Assembly: GCA_900169235.1 (NCBI GenBank)
Contig: FWCC01000161.1
Span: 62,001-126,000 of the forward strand
Source: Zarea fungicola
Taxonomy: Eukaryota; Ascomycota; Sordariomycetes; Hypocreales; Cordycipitaceae
Reading direction: 5' to 3'
DNA: 64,000 nucleotides
Numbering within the stretch: the first letter of the stretch is position 1; each line of letters begins with the position of its first letter. The translations under genes and the position numbers were made by a program. The notes under the pieces are model-generated. The model did no database searches, had not been told where the DNA came from, and saw only the letters and a list, made by a program, of their open reading frames with translations. Below are positions 47,280 through 60,406 of this stretch, piece by piece.

Positions 47280-50200
47280 TTATTTGGTGATGCGGCAAAC
47301 AAGGTCAGAGCCATCGACAGAATCACCCTCCTTGACCTGGAGGCTGGCAACCTTTCCACTGTGGGGAGCAGAAATGACCATTTCCATCTTCATTGCTGAC
47401 AAGACAGCAAGAGGGTCGCCCTTCTTAACATCCGAGCCCTCATGCACTCTCATCTCAACCAGGACACCCGACATGGGGGCACCGACCTGGCTCGAGTCGC
47501 TGGGGTCAGCCTTGGGGCGGCTGATGTTCTCAACAGCAGCCTTGTTATCGATAACAGCGACCTGGCGGACTTCACCGTTCATCTCAAAGAAGACTTCACG
47601 CTGACCAGTGTTCTCACTCAGGGGTCCAACCGCAAGGAGCTTGAGAATCAGAACCTTGCCCTTTTCGAGCTCAACGTTGAACTCCTCACCAATTTCAGGC
47701 TTGGAAAGGAAATAGCGAGTCGGCAGCACAGACAAGTCTCCGTACTGTGCGACAAACTTGCGGTAGTCCTCATAGACCTTGGGGTACATAACGTGCGAGG
47801 CAATATCGCACTCGGTGACGGGGCCGGTGTACTTCTTGATGAGCTCCTTCTTGACCTTGGAAAAGTCAACAGGGTCCAGGAAGAGACCAGGGCGCTTGTC
47901 GAGCTTGCGGCGTCCACGAAGAGCATCGGTGCGAAGTGGCTCAGGGAATCCGCCGTAAGGCTGGCCCATCATACCCTCAAGGAATTCCAGGACAGAGCCG
48001 GGGAAGTCGAGTTCGCCAGCACGGGCCTTGACAGCGTCGGCATCAAGGCCGTTGGAGACCATAAACTGGGCAAGATCGCCAACAACCTTGGAGGTAGGGG
48101 TGACCTTGACAATGTCGCCAAGGAGATCGTTGGCCTGCTCGTAAGCCTTCTTGGTCTCAAGCCACTGAGATCCAAGACCAAGCTGGGAGGCCTGGAACAT
48201 CATGTTGGTGAGCTGACCACCAGGGATCTCGTGCTCGTAAACCTCAGGGTCAGGGCCAGCAAGGTGAGCCTCGAACGGGGAGTAGAGGAGGCGAAGCTGC
48301 GACCAGTAGGTGTCGAGGGCACGGACTTGGTGCGGGTCCAGACCAGGCTCGAGGCCAGTGCCCTCAAGAGAAGCGAGAATAGCGTTGATGCTGGGCTGGG
48401 AAGTCATACCAGACAAGCTGTCAGTGGCAGCATCGACAACGTCAGCACCAGCCTTGGCGCAAGCAACCATGGATGCGACACCAGTACCAGCAGAGTCGTG
48501 AGTGTGAACGTGGATGGGGAGGTCGGGGTACTTTTCGCGGATGGCGCCAATAAGAAGGGTGGCGGCGTGAGGCTTGAGGACACCGGCCATATCCTTGATA
48601 CCGAGAATGTGGATGTCGAGCTTGACAAGCTTCTCGACAAGGTCGAGGTAGTACTCAAGGTTGTACTTCTTCTTGGGGTTGAGCATGTCACCGCTGAAGC
48701 ATACGGTACCCTCAACAACACCACCAGCCTTGTGAACGGCCTTGATACCGACTTCGAGCTGGTCAATATCGTTCAGGGCATCGAAAACACGGAAGATGTC
48801 GACACCGTTCTTCTTGGCCTGGTCGACAAAGTGGTCAATGGCATTGTCGGGAAGAGAAGAGTAGGCAACGCCGTTGGCACCACGGAGAAGCATCTGGAAA
48901 GGAATGTTGGGAACAAGCTTGCGCATGCGGCGGAGACGGTCCCAAGGATCCTCGTAGAGGAAGCGCATAGCAACGTCAAAAGTAGCACCGCCCCAGCACT
49001 CCAGACTGAAAAGGTTGGAGAGGGCATGGCTGGTCTCCTTGGCAATGTTGAGCAAATCAACAGTACGGACGCGGGTGGCAAGGAGAGACTGATGGGCATC
49101 ACGCCAAGTAGTATCCATGAGAAGGCAGCCCTTGTTCTGGCGGACAGCCTTGGCAAAGCCCTTGGGACCCTGTTCGAGGAGGATGTTTCTCCAGCCTTCC
49201 TTGGCAGGCTCGGAGGTATTCACCTTGGTGCCGTCGGATCGGATGATCTCAGGCACGATGATCTCGCCCTTGAACTTGGGCTCTCCAATCTGTCCCTTGA
49301 TGGAGCTGCCGTTGACGGCAATGTCAGCGAGGTAGGCAAGCAGCTTTTGGCCTCTGTTTTGGCTGCTGAGCAGGTCAAACAGCTCAGGAGTGTCATCAAT
49401 GAATGTGGTCCAGCAGTTGCTTTCGATGAATGTGGGGTGAGTGAGCAGACGAGCAAGGAAAGGGATGTTGGTCTTGACACCACGGACGCGGAACTCGATA
49501 AGAGCACGGAGCACCTTTCTACGCGCAATTTCGTAGGTAGAACCGTGGCAGGTACATTTGACCAGCATGGAGTCATAGAAGGGGGTGATGACGGAACCGG
49601 CAAAGCCGTTGCCACCGTCGAGTCTGACACCTGCACCGCCGGCAGTTCTGTAGACCTCAATCTTTCCAGTATCGGGGCGGAACTGTTCAGCAGGGTCTTC
49701 GGTGGTGATACGGCACTGAATGGCGAAACCGCGAGTGGAGATGCGGTCCTGGGTCAGGCCCAGCTGGGAAAGAGTGGCACCAGCTGCGATCTGAATCTGA
49801 GCGGCCACAATATCAATGCCAGTGATCTCCTCAGTAATAGTGTGCTCGACTTGGATTCTGGGGTTGATCTCGATGAAGTAGTAGCGGTTCTGCTGGTCGA
49901 CAAGGAACTCGGCGGTACCGGCGTTGCGGTAGTTGACAGACTTGGCCAGCTTGACGGCGTCGGCAAGAATGGCATCTCTTGTCTCGACAGGAAGGTCCTT
50001 GGCGGGAGCAATCTCGACAACCTTCTGGTGGCGACGCTGGACGGAGCAGTCACGCTCATACAAGTGGACAATGTTGCCATGGTTGTCACCGAGGAGCTGG
50101 ACCTCAATGTGCTTGGGCTTGTCAAGGAAACGCTCAACAAAGACGGTACCGTTACCAAAGGCAGACTTGGCCTCGGAAGTAGCACGCTCGAAGCTCTCCT

Positions 50201-51466
50201 TGAGGGTCTCAGGCTCACGAACAACACGCATGCCACGACCACCGCCACCGTAGGCGGCCTTGATGATGATGGGGAAGCCATACTGGTCGGTGAAGGACTT
50301 GACCTCTTCGTACGTGGCGACAGCATCTGGGGTACCAGGGACAACAGGAACGTTGGCAGCAATGGCAAGTTTTCTGGCAGAGACCTTGTCACCGAGGGCG
50401 TCGATGACATCGGGCGAAGGGCCGACAAACTAAGAACATGTTAGGATTTTTTTTCCCCAAAAATGACAGGTAAAAATAAGTAAAAAGGGCCGTGTCAGCC
50501 AAGACTTGGACATACAATTAGACCGGCCTTTTCAACGTTGCGAGCAAATTCGGCGTTTTCGGAGAGGAAACCGTAGCCTGGTGGAGTTAGCTCGGCAAGT
50601 CCTGCAGACTGTGGCGTCGTATGGGTCAAAACGTACCAGGATGGATCAGCTGGGCGCCATGCTCAACAGCAATCTTGATGATTTCATCGCCGGCAAGATA
50701 AGCACCGACGGGGGTATATTGACCGCGCTTTCCAATGACGTAGGCTTCGTCGGCCTCTGTTTGTGGACAATGGTTAGCAACATGCAAAAGGTTGATGTTG
50801 AAGCGGGCGGGGCAGAGTCAAATTGACGTACTTTGACGGTGCATGCTCAGACGGTCCTCATAACTACAAGGACGTTAGCAAATGTTGTCGCCGCAGTCGC
50901 AGCAGAAGCAGGTAGCTTGGAATTTTACCTAAAGACAGCAATGGTGTGTAGTGAGAGCTCGTGGGCCTGTAATTGGACAAATTAGCAGGGAAGACAGGCA
51001 GAGGCGCAAGGCCAGGCACAATCAAGCAAGCAGATGCTGGTCAACTTACAGTTCTGAAAATCTAGAGAACAGAAGGAACTATTGTTAGTACAGCCGAGTC
51101 GCGATGGCATCCACCGTGTTGGAATTAAACAAGAATATATCGTACTCGGATGGCTGCACGTTTGTTAGCATATTGCGGCCTATTGGCGACGAGCAGACAG
51201 CGACTTACGGATTTCACCACGGTTAGCAACTAGAGGCAGACAAACAGACGGTTAGTACAGAATCCCCCAGGTACGTTGGCCCATCCATTGAAGATGTGCG
51301 CAAAGCTACAAAGGCGTCCAAATGGCTCACCAAGGATCTTCTTGAGCTGCATGATGCTCGAGTTGGCACGGATGTGCTGCACAGTCTGCTGGGTCTGTTG
51401 CGGCTCGTCGCTGTCATCGTCAAAGACATCGTTGAAGGTCAAGGCCTGCTGCGGAAGGGCCGCCAT
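47280..51466 (-). CDS. pyc: Pyruvate carboxylase
   Basis: Nine exons on the minus strand: 51466-51331, 51229-51209, 51153-51146 (8 nt), 51061-51050 (12 nt), 50966-50929, 50863-50832, 50756-50637, 50577-50516 and 50429-47280. They sum to 1192 residues, matching the fungal family, and every join restores the expected text (KKILVANRGEIPIRIFRT, AVFSYEDRLSMHRQK, LIHPGYGFLSENAEF). Domains in order: biotin carboxylase (about 38-490; ATP loop GGGGRGM), carboxyltransferase (about 570-840; TTWRDAHQSLLATRVRT metal site), the PC linker domain, and the C-terminal biotin carrier with VLSAMKMEM, biotinyl-Lys at about 1157. The enzyme converts pyruvate and bicarbonate to oxaloacetate using ATP; it feeds the citric acid cycle and gluconeogenesis. 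No mitochondrial presequence is visible, so a cytosolic site is likely, as in yeast and aspergilli. Confidence 0.96.
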
Positions 51467-54400
51467 GATGGGCAGAGGTCGAGACGGCAGGAGGTATGAT
51501 AGCAAATAAGGATAACAATTAGGGATACTAAGTTATGGATGAGAAGAAAGAGGTATGGGGAGAGGATGTCACAAGGAGAAGAAGAAGAAGAAAAAAGGCA
51601 AAAGGTCTGGGAGCTCGGCGTTTTGGAGAGTAGAGTTGGCGGGCGGTGCTACTTAAAAAGGTTCAATGGCGGCGGCCGAGACAATGGATGGCGGGGTACT
51701 TGCTCTGCATCCCAAAAAGCTACCTAGTACATCCGGAGCACAGTAATGGGCGGCGGCGGCTGGACAGCCCGGGGCCAGATGGGCGACACCCAGGCCAAAA
51801 GTCGCGCCTCATGCCCTCCGGTTGCGTGCTGCTGGACTCTGGCCGCTGGCTGCTAGGGAGGTAGTTTGTTAGGTGGTTTGGTGGGGGCGGGGAGGGGGCG
51901 TGTAGGAACAGAGCGGTCCCGCAAGCTCGCCTCAAGCAGCCATGGCTTTCAAGCCACTGAAGGAATTTTGAGACGGAGGAAGAAAAGAAGAAAATCAAGA
52001 TGAGGTTTAATATGTATATTTTTCGATTTGGTTCTTGGAAACTCCATGTATGCTCTCTATTGTTCCTCCCTCTAATGAGCCTAGACGCGCTTCAGCTGCC
52101 GGCACTCACCAATACCCCAATATTGCTTGGGGCGTGCCACTAAATACAGTAGCCACCCACTGTAATAATACTCTGTAGCGGACTGGAGAAGCTGCGTAGG
52201 GTTCTGCTCACGGCCAAGGCGTCCTAGCCTCAGATGTCATCCCCTCCCCTCCCCCTGTGGGCTTCCCAGCTCCTCCGTCTCGGTGTCTCTGGCACGACAC
52301 ACGGCTGCCACAGAACCAGCCCACATGGGGGGGCATGCTTCATCATCAACTAGCCTTCCCTCGCTGCCTGCGCTACTGGAGTGCATCTGTTGAACTGGGT
52401 AATACCGCTAGCTTCGCCTCCGAAGGTTGCTGGCTGGGGTGGCCTGCAGCTCTTCGGCCCCCCAAGTGCCGTGCCCCGGCCAAACGGAGATGCAAACCGA
52501 GTAAAGAAAGAGTCATTGCACAGACGAAGGACAGCAAGCAAAAAAAAAATCGCAGGGCATGTAATTACAGGCTGGGGAGCGGTCAGAGAGCGCATGCGTC
52601 ATCTGGGCCCTGACACAGCTTTTTTTCTAACAGGGGATGCCTGTGTTTCTACAGTTACTTAGCCTCTCCGTCTCAAGAGAGCCAATAAGCCATCTCAACT
52701 AGTGTTTAAGCTTCAAAAGCAGTGAAACAGCTCCAGACGAGTGCATTCCCCAAACTGTCTGTACGTAGTATACCTTGCACCTTGCTTCGTACAAACCCTG
52801 CATCATAAAAATAGAGCCAAGCCTCCAGAGACAGCTCTGGACCCTCCCTCACTCGCAGGCGCTTATTTGTTGGGCCGAACATTGTAATAGCATTGTCCAG
52901 ATTATGAGCTTCTGTCAGCACTTTCTCTGAAGGTATGCATCATAAAACCCCGTCATGGGCATAATAAGATCTGCAAATCGTCACTTCGGCACGCATGGCT
53001 ATCTTCTTGGCTGCAAGTATATCCCAGCATGGTAAGCTTGCTTGCCCCGGAGACGCAACTCCTGCAGGGGAGCCTTGGCTCTGGCTCTGTTCTTGGTTTC
53101 CGTGTCACTTTGATACTCGGTCCTGAGAGCCATTGACCAATCATAGACATCGGATAACGGCGGATTACGACATTTCCTCCTCTTCTCCCTTCGCCCTTCT
53201 TCCAGTGCGTGCTGTGCTCCATGCTGATGGGACAAAACGGTTCAGGAAAGACGGCGCTACCTACAGACAGACTACAGTAACATTGTCCAAGTTTGTCGCA
53301 AACTGCATACTAGTTCAGCCATCATGTCAATGCTATTCTGTGCTTCCCCTTGTATTTCTTGGCCCCCACATACATGGCCAACCTTTGAGACTTGACTGCA
53401 CGGTTCCAATCTTACTGTCTGATATGCTCCCGGCACTTTTTGGATCTGTGTGCCATCTGTCAATTGAAATCTAGGCTTTTTTATTCAGCTATGAGTAAGA
53501 ATGCTGAGCCGGCAGCGTCAGCCGTCACGTCGCCAAGGCTCCAGATTACAGCTAATGTATTACAGCGTTTTAGTAGTCTAGGCGACGCAATCTGAGACTA
53601 TACAGGATTCAGTTGCTTTCCAAGCAGCTCAACGTGGAGTTGACAATGTCCAAATATTACCTGCTGTAGAGGGCTATATTACTTTCAACCACAGGTATTA
53701 TCCACCACTTCCTATCCGTCTACTACAGACAGGGGGAGGGGTGTACCCATACATGGAATCTCAAAATATCACGGCCATTGCTCCTCGCCTGGAGCAGCTG
53801 GCGAGAAAACATGTGTCACTGGACCAACTAATTTTGGTGTACAAAGTTCACAACGGCATGAAGAGGGTAGTTGAATGGCAAATGGCAGCTGGCCCGCGTG
53901 ATGTGCAAAAAAATAAAACCAGCCAAGTCCATAGGGCAGATTCGGAACACCCAAGGAGCACATGGTTCCTGACTATTTTCGCCAGTGTCTACATAAACAT
54001 CCTCGCCGTGCTCCTTGAGCCGCCGCTCGCCGCCCACCTCCGCGCCTCCCCGCGTTCTGGCTGGGGATCCGAAGCGTTTTCTCCCGTAGCATCACGGCTC
54101 TAATGCAAGATTGCCTATTTCCCTCGGTTGTTCGTACGTAAATCTTTACCCCATGTTTTCTGTTGTAAGAAAATGGCGGCGCCATCTTGATTCTCCTTGT
54201 GCCTCTCAGCATCCAGGCCTGTCTGGTTGAGAGGTTCCCGATCCAAGCAAAACGCTATTTTCCTGCCCACTCTTCTTGCACCAGCGCACAACGCACACTC
54301 CCAACTGCCAACCAAAGACTGCTTGCTGGACATTGACCTTTCATAGCCGAGACGTGCCGAAAGTGACAGGCAGATTGCAATCTACCAAGAGCATTCAACA

Positions 54401-56642
54401 AATTTCCCCGTCGGAGACTTTGGTACAACAAATTCAACATGGACTGCGTCTGCGTGTTTGCAGTCCCTTGTCACGCATGATTGATCATATGCCTCCCAGT
54501 TGCGTTATTTATTTATTTTTGTCCGCACACAAAGACACAAACCTCTTCTCGGACAATTTAAGCTAAACAAACTACAGATCTTTGCCATATCAACTTACTA
54601 CTCAGTCTGTCACCCAAGTGCCCCATGTCCGGTCTAGCAGTCCACTCTCACCCCCTCTCGACAGATCCAGCCGAGCTAGGACCCATTGGGCGCCCTGGAT
54701 TATATTTTTATTTCCCCGTTCTCAGTTTTGCGCAGCTCGTTGGCACATTGTTCATTACCAGTAATTCGAAAGACAGACGTGCATGGTACATAAATTTAGA
54801 GAAAAAAGTGACATGGATAACCCGCAATGCCCCACAGTAGCTCAGCCTTTCGCCTCGTACCAAAACCATGGCGTCTCCCTCGTGACGTCGCCAATGCCTG
54901 GCAAAGTCGACGAAATTTCAAACAGTTCAGGTGATGGATGGATTTACTAGTTATTGCGCAATTTTGGCATTGGCGCGGCACCGCGGTTACAGTACGTAAT
55001 AACACTCTCCCTCTACATTCATCAAGTTCAGTCTACAAGCTAGTCCCGCCGAAAGCGAAAGAAATTTATTACCCTTTATGCCGACAGCGAAAAGAAAGAG
55101 AGAAAAAACCGCCGCAGAGCTGATAAGGGCTTATCTAGACTTTGCCAGGTAACTTCATTACTATTTACATAGTGTTGCGGAGATAATGCAACCGTTACAT
55201 AGATAAGAGAGATAGCGGTTTATTAAATCTCTCGTTCAAGATGGAGCAAGAAAAAGACAGCACAGGGAAAAAAAATTTGGTGTGGCTGCTCCGACGTCGG
55301 CTTTTGCGGCCGTCAGTACCAAGAAAAAAAATAACAGTCACTAGAATTATTCTGGACAAGCGAAAAAATGAGGCTTGTTCAGGAACCAAGTTTGAACTAA
55401 CTCACTCGGTCTATGAAAAGTATTTCCGTCAACTGAAGAGCAGATGCCTGGTAGAGCCACGGCTGCATCACATGTACATGCATATATTAACAAATCTACA
55501 CACCCCCTCCCCCCGAAAGCACCACTCTTTGAAAGCTCCTTGACTCCATAAATCTCTTTGCTCCAGTTATACAAGGCCCGGCTTCTTGGTGATGGCCGAT
55601 TTCTCTGACATAACCTAGTCGGCTACTAGAGGATACAAACGGGCAAACTCTTACCACGAATCAATGGAATATTTTTGTAACACAATGACGCAAATCCCAA
55701 CCATGATGGATTCCTTTTCATCCAATGTTTGGCAGTCTTGTGACGGTTAGATATTTAAAGGCTTGAGTCATCAGCCTTCGGGTTCGGCGCCGAGGAAACT
55801 TGGCCGGGAGAATGGCATCAGACTTACATGCCACATCTTCAAAGTCAATTCGTCCGTCTATTTTTAGGCTTGAGCTCTGTGTCTTGTCTGCTTATGAACA
55901 GCCTATTGGGGTCAATTAGCACGTGGGTTGAATCGTGTATACACAATTCCCACCGTGGCGTGTGTTAAGACCTGTCACTTGTACGGAGTACTAAAGGGCT
56001 GGTTGTGACTTGTTGCAGCGTTTACCAGGTTAGCTGATCCTGTTTATTTCCGTAGCCATTTTCTATGCTACCATGGTACTGGTTTTAATGTTTTACCGCG
56101 CCAATGCCGATTCTGCCGCACCACATTCTCACACCCATTGGCCGCAAAACGCAGTTGCGAGACTCACCACAAAAATCAGATTATTATTATTTTGCTGTAT
56201 GCAATTTCATGGTGCCTTGCAACTTTGACGGTACGAGTATCCGGTGGTTTCGAATTTATTGCTCTCTTAGTCAATTGATAGTTTTCTCGGCGACATCAAG
56301 CGGCAGTATCACAAAATTACTAGACATCAAGAAAACATTTGCTTGTGTATGCCCGTGTAGGTTCTGAAGTTCATCTGCCTGCTCTGGACGTAGATAATTA
56401 TTTAGACCGCGTATGATGCGGCCGCATATAGGATTGTACAAAGTAGGTTGTCTTCTTTCTGCTGTCGCTGCAGCTCTCGTATCCTTCCATGCTCCAAAGT
56501 TGCCTGAGTCCAACATTGCGCCAGCGATCTCCCACACCAGCTTCTGTCATGATCAGGCCAAACTCGGGCCGCATTCCCTTTCGAACGGCTTTGGCATTTT
56601 TTGCGTACAGCATCCAGTATTGTTGCTACTTTCTTGTTTCGT
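51467..56642. other. Long gene-free interval between PYC and MPC1
   Basis: 5.2 kb. The first ~500 bases are the PYC promoter side, with GA-rich tracts near 51575-51605. Frames on both strands are short and motif-free; the longest (53741-54103, plus) has no family features. One copy of the 9-mer TACGGAGTA lies at 55982-55990. It could hold non-coding RNA or decayed repeats; nothing decides. Confidence 0.5.
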
Positions 56643-57416
56643 TTATTTGCCAACGACAGCCTTGGCTGCGTCCTCAACCTTAGCCGCCTGCGCCTTTGCC
56701 GCCTCGGCCGCCTCCTTTCCACCCCAGTTGTTGTATGATAGGTATCGGTATCCTTGCGTCAGCTGGGCGCCCTCGTTGACAAAGTGGCAGAGAAACAAAA
56801 GGTAGTTCTTGGGCTGGACGGCGAGGGAGTAGCGCATGAATGTAGCAGAGTAGATTACGAGGGCACCGGTCATTCCGCCAGAGATCCTAAGGAGGTGAAG
56901 ATATGTTAGCACTATGGCAAATCCTTCATTGCGCAAGCGTAATGTGCGCCGATTTGTCAACACCAGCGTCTAGCTTTCTCTCGCTCTACTCACAGATCAG
57001 GGCTCTTCTGGGTATCCATGACCGCAGCGACGGGAATACCAAAGTTGGAGACAGGTCCCCAGAAATCTATAGCACGATACTTATTAGCAAAAATTACTCT
57101 GCTTGCCAGGCAAAGAGTTTCGTAAAGCGACGCAGTACACTGGTCACGTAACGGTGCCAGCTGTCATGCCATTCTTGACCTCCTGCATTCTGAGTTGGAG
57201 CAAAGAAGTCTTCATTGCCTTTCACTTTCATGCAGAACGCAATTGCCCAGATGTTAATGCGCTACAATAAACCACTGTAGCTTCATCGACAAGGCTCCGG
57301 TCATCCGTAATCAATGAAAAGGGACAATAAAGCTTTTACTTACGGGTAGAGCAGATGTAGCTCACTGTCGGGTTCGACCGAATCTTAGCATTGAGTGCCT
57401 TGAAAACCGCTGCCAT
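56643..57416 (-). CDS. MPC1: Mitochondrial pyruvate carrier subunit MPC1
   Basis: Three exons, 57416-57344, 57066-56994 and 56886-56643, give 129 residues. Introns are 277 bp (GTAAGT to CTATAG) and 107 bp (GTGAGT to CTTAG). The joined protein reads YICSTHFWGPVSNFGIPVAA, MDTQKSPDLISGGMTGALV and NYLLFLCHFVNEGAQLTQGY, the family's signature blocks, with two to three membrane helices and an Ala/Lys-rich tail. MPC1 pairs with MPC2 or MPC3 in the mitochondrial inner membrane and imports cytosolic pyruvate. The partner subunit is not in this window. Length equals that of yeast Mpc1 (about 130). Confidence 0.94.
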
Positions 57417-58569
57417 GGTGGGCGAATTGTATTTGGAAACGGTCCGTAAGGGAGAATAATTCTGGCGTCGTTGGCACAGTCGCTACCAAAGCTTGAAGTC
57501 TCTCACCGCGCCGATATCGAAGCTCCCTGAAATTTGGAGCTACTGCATCACGTGATAATCCTCACCTGTTTGCTGCTGCTGGGAATGTCATCTTTTTGCT
57601 TAAATCCGGACCTCCGCTCAACCCACCTAACCATTCGGCCCAAAAAAAATCAAATGTGATAATGGCTTATGAGTTTTTCTTTTCTAATTAAAAAAAGAGA
57701 ACACATGTGAGCGTATTCCAATGTCTGGCGATAAATAAATCTTGACAGTGCAGCCCAATTGGCGCTGGGCGGGATCGCTCGAGGGATGGACCTGTCTCGG
57801 GATTTTGCGCCGCCGCACTCAACCCTTCGATTGAGGAAGCTATGCCGCCCATGCTAAATTTCCGAGCATCTTCGCAGCTCATCCGCTCCTCAGGGATAGG
57901 CAGCAGGCCTTGCGGCTGTCCCAGTTGCCGCCCGGCCTTTCCACGTATGGTAGTTCTTGCTGAGACACGGCTCGTAGCGACAACCTTCCCTTGCATTGTT
58001 CAACCATTTGGAAACAGAACAAAGAGATAGTTGGAACATCAGAATGAGGAATAAAATACTGTTTGCTGGAATTCATCTCAGGTCCCGTTCAAAGTATGGC
58101 ACATCGTTCAGTACGCATGCAATTCATTTTGCTCGTGGTTGATGAAGCAAGCAAGGGAACGCAGCACGCATCTAGCATGCTTTTCTTCTTCGCCACGAGA
58201 TTTCTTTGAACTAATTGCAACGATTTAACCCCATCACATTAATCTGGAGAAATCGTCTTGGTCAGTAATATAACATGTCTCATAACAAAGTGCAGTAGGA
58301 CGGGATGGAAAAAGCAAGTCTGGCGCACTACCGTGACACACTACGTGGTAAACGTGGTATTAGAAGAAACAACGCATGAAACCAACCCTCCCCTCAAATA
58401 CAGAAAAAGGAAGTCTTACATGCTAATGTAACACACTGCGTGCTGAGTAGTAAGTGTGGCATTACAAGAGTCGACACATAAAGTTACCTCGTTCCCGGAT
58501 AACACCAAACGGCGGTTGCTGTTGTTCATCTAGCGGCCTATTGCCTGGTGCCGACGAGACGTCATAGTC
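57417..58569. other. Divergent promoter region, MPC1 and carboxylesterase
   Basis: About 1.15 kb with starts pointing apart. It contains a diverged direct repeat at 58331-58480. No protein-like frame. Confidence 0.5.
58331..58480. repeat. Diverged direct repeat before the carboxylesterase
   Basis: Two segments, about 58331-58375 and 58425-58480, share ACACACTRCGTG, a GTAA, GTGGYATTA and AAG in order, with small gaps. Read by eye and approximate. Confidence 0.4.
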
Positions 58570-60406
58570 ATGGTTAAATTTACATGCACAAGTGCCGCAT
58601 TAGTTTGCTGCCAGGCCGCTCTGGCATTTGCGCTGGGAGACAGCGACGGAAGCCGTCCTGTAGCAGCCATTGATACCGGCCTTCTCATCGGCACAACCAC
58701 ATCTGATCCGTCACTCAAGTATAAGGTCAACAATTTTCTCGGCATTCCGTTTGCCAAACCACCGATACGATGGCAGCTGGCGGAGAAGCCCGAAAGCTGG
58801 CAGGGTGTCCGAGATGCCAGTCGATTTGGTAACGCTTGTCACCAACGACTGAACTCTCCCGGCACAAACGACGCTCTGCTCCAAAAGTTCTTCAACAACC
58901 CCCCTGCTTCGGTTCCGGACTCTGAGGACTGTCTATATTTGAATGTCTACGTACCGAAATCCCCAAATCTGCCGCGGCAGCAATCATCTGGCACGGGCAA
59001 ACCAGTCATGTTTTGGATCCATGGAGGATCTGACGCTGGCGGAACGGCCGCACTTCCTATATACAACGCAACAGGACTTGCTGGTAACCAGGACGTCATT
59101 GTTGTGACTACAAACTACCGATTAAATGTCTTTGGCTTTCCTGGATCACCCGACCTACCCAAGTCGGTGCAAAATTTTGGGTAATATCTCCCCAGAAGTG
59201 ATGATGCACGCTCTTCATGCCCCATCATGATGGCGCACTTTTTATGAATTTCTTATTAACTTACTTCTCTTTCTCAAATCATACAGATTACATGATCAGC
59301 GTCTTGCACTGGACTGGGTCCAACGCAATATTCATGCTTTCGGCGGTGACCCCAATCGAGTGACCCTCTTTGGCGAAAGCTCTGGCGGCAGAAGTGTGAA
59401 CAACCTCGTAACGGCGCCACCAAACCCTGTTCCTTTTGCCGCTGCCATCATAGAGTCCGGAGCACTCCAGTTTAACCTGGGCAGCGGCGACACAGCGGCG
59501 ACATGGCGCTCGCTTGTCGCAGAGGCAAACTGTAGTACCGCGAAAGACGAGCTCGAGTGCATGCGCAAGGTGCCCGCCTTGACGCTAAAGAACTTGACGG
59601 CCGAGAATGACCTCACCTTCGCTCCTTATGGCGATGGGGGCGTGACTTATGCAAACGACATGCGCGGGCAGCGGCTGGGGTCGATCCTGAACAAGAGCGC
59701 CATTGCCCGCGTGCCGCTCATGGTTGGCTCCAACGCCAACGAGGCCTCCGCGTTTCTGCAGGGCACGACCTTGGACGAGCTCTTCGCTGGGTTTCTAGGA
59801 AAGTCCACGTCCGCCCTGTTTCTCGCGCTGTATCGGCCTTTGTACCAGGGATTTCCGAGCCCCGAGGCGCGCGACGAGGCGCTTGCTACCGATTTCGTCT
59901 TCACATGCACCACCTCGCTCCTCGCGAGCGACTCGTCTTTTGTCAACATCCCTACCTGGCGCTACTTTTTCAATGCGAGCTTCCCCAATACGGAACTCTT
60001 TCCGGGGAGCGGTGCTTACCACTCTGCAGAAATTCGGCCCATCTTTGGAACGAACCCCAGCAAGGGCGCCACGCCATTCCAGATAGATAGCAGCAAGGCG
60101 ACTCAAAAGGCATGGGCTGATTTCGCCAAGAATCCCAACGCAGGCCCGGGCTGGGATAAAGCGACCTTGGTACAGATTCTGGGTGGAGGCGCTACGCCTG
60201 GAGAAAGCGATATTGGCCGCAGCGCATCAACGACGGTAAAAGCCTCCAAGGTTGACAATCGATGTCTTATATACCAGCCAATATACACTGCTATAACAGC
60301 TACAGGGTTGCTCAGGGACGCTGTTGATCTTGTTCTGGGAGACCTTCTGGGGGGTCTTCTTGATGACATTCTGGGGAACAATGTTCTATCTCTCGACTTA
60401 TTCTAA
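58570..60406 (+). CDS. Secreted type-B carboxylesterase/lipase
   Basis: Two exons, 58570-59180 and 59287-60406, give 576 residues. The 106-bp intron has a GTAATA donor and a TACAG end and joins QNFG to LHDQRLALDWVQ. The N-terminus is a signal peptide (MVKFTCTSAALVCCQAALAF). Family blocks: FLGIPFAKPP, SEDCLYLNVYVP, oxyanion-hole HGGSDAGG, NYRLNVFGF, and the nucleophile elbow GESSGG with Ser at about residue 235; the usual GESAGG has Ala where this has Ser. The catalytic His is probably in AYHSAEIRPIFGT. The C-terminus is hydrophobic and Leu/Asp-rich (LVLGDLLGGLLDDILG). It should hydrolyse carboxylic esters outside the cell; natural substrate unknown. It converges on the glyoxal oxidase gene. 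Confidence 0.9.

Noticed and set aside
47442..50444. A 1000-codon open frame on the plus strand
   Set aside because: It is exactly antisense to pyruvate carboxylase and arises from the codon choice of that gene; its product has no family features.
53741..54103. A 120-codon plus-strand frame
   Set aside because: No recognisable motif, and the surrounding region has no other gene signals.
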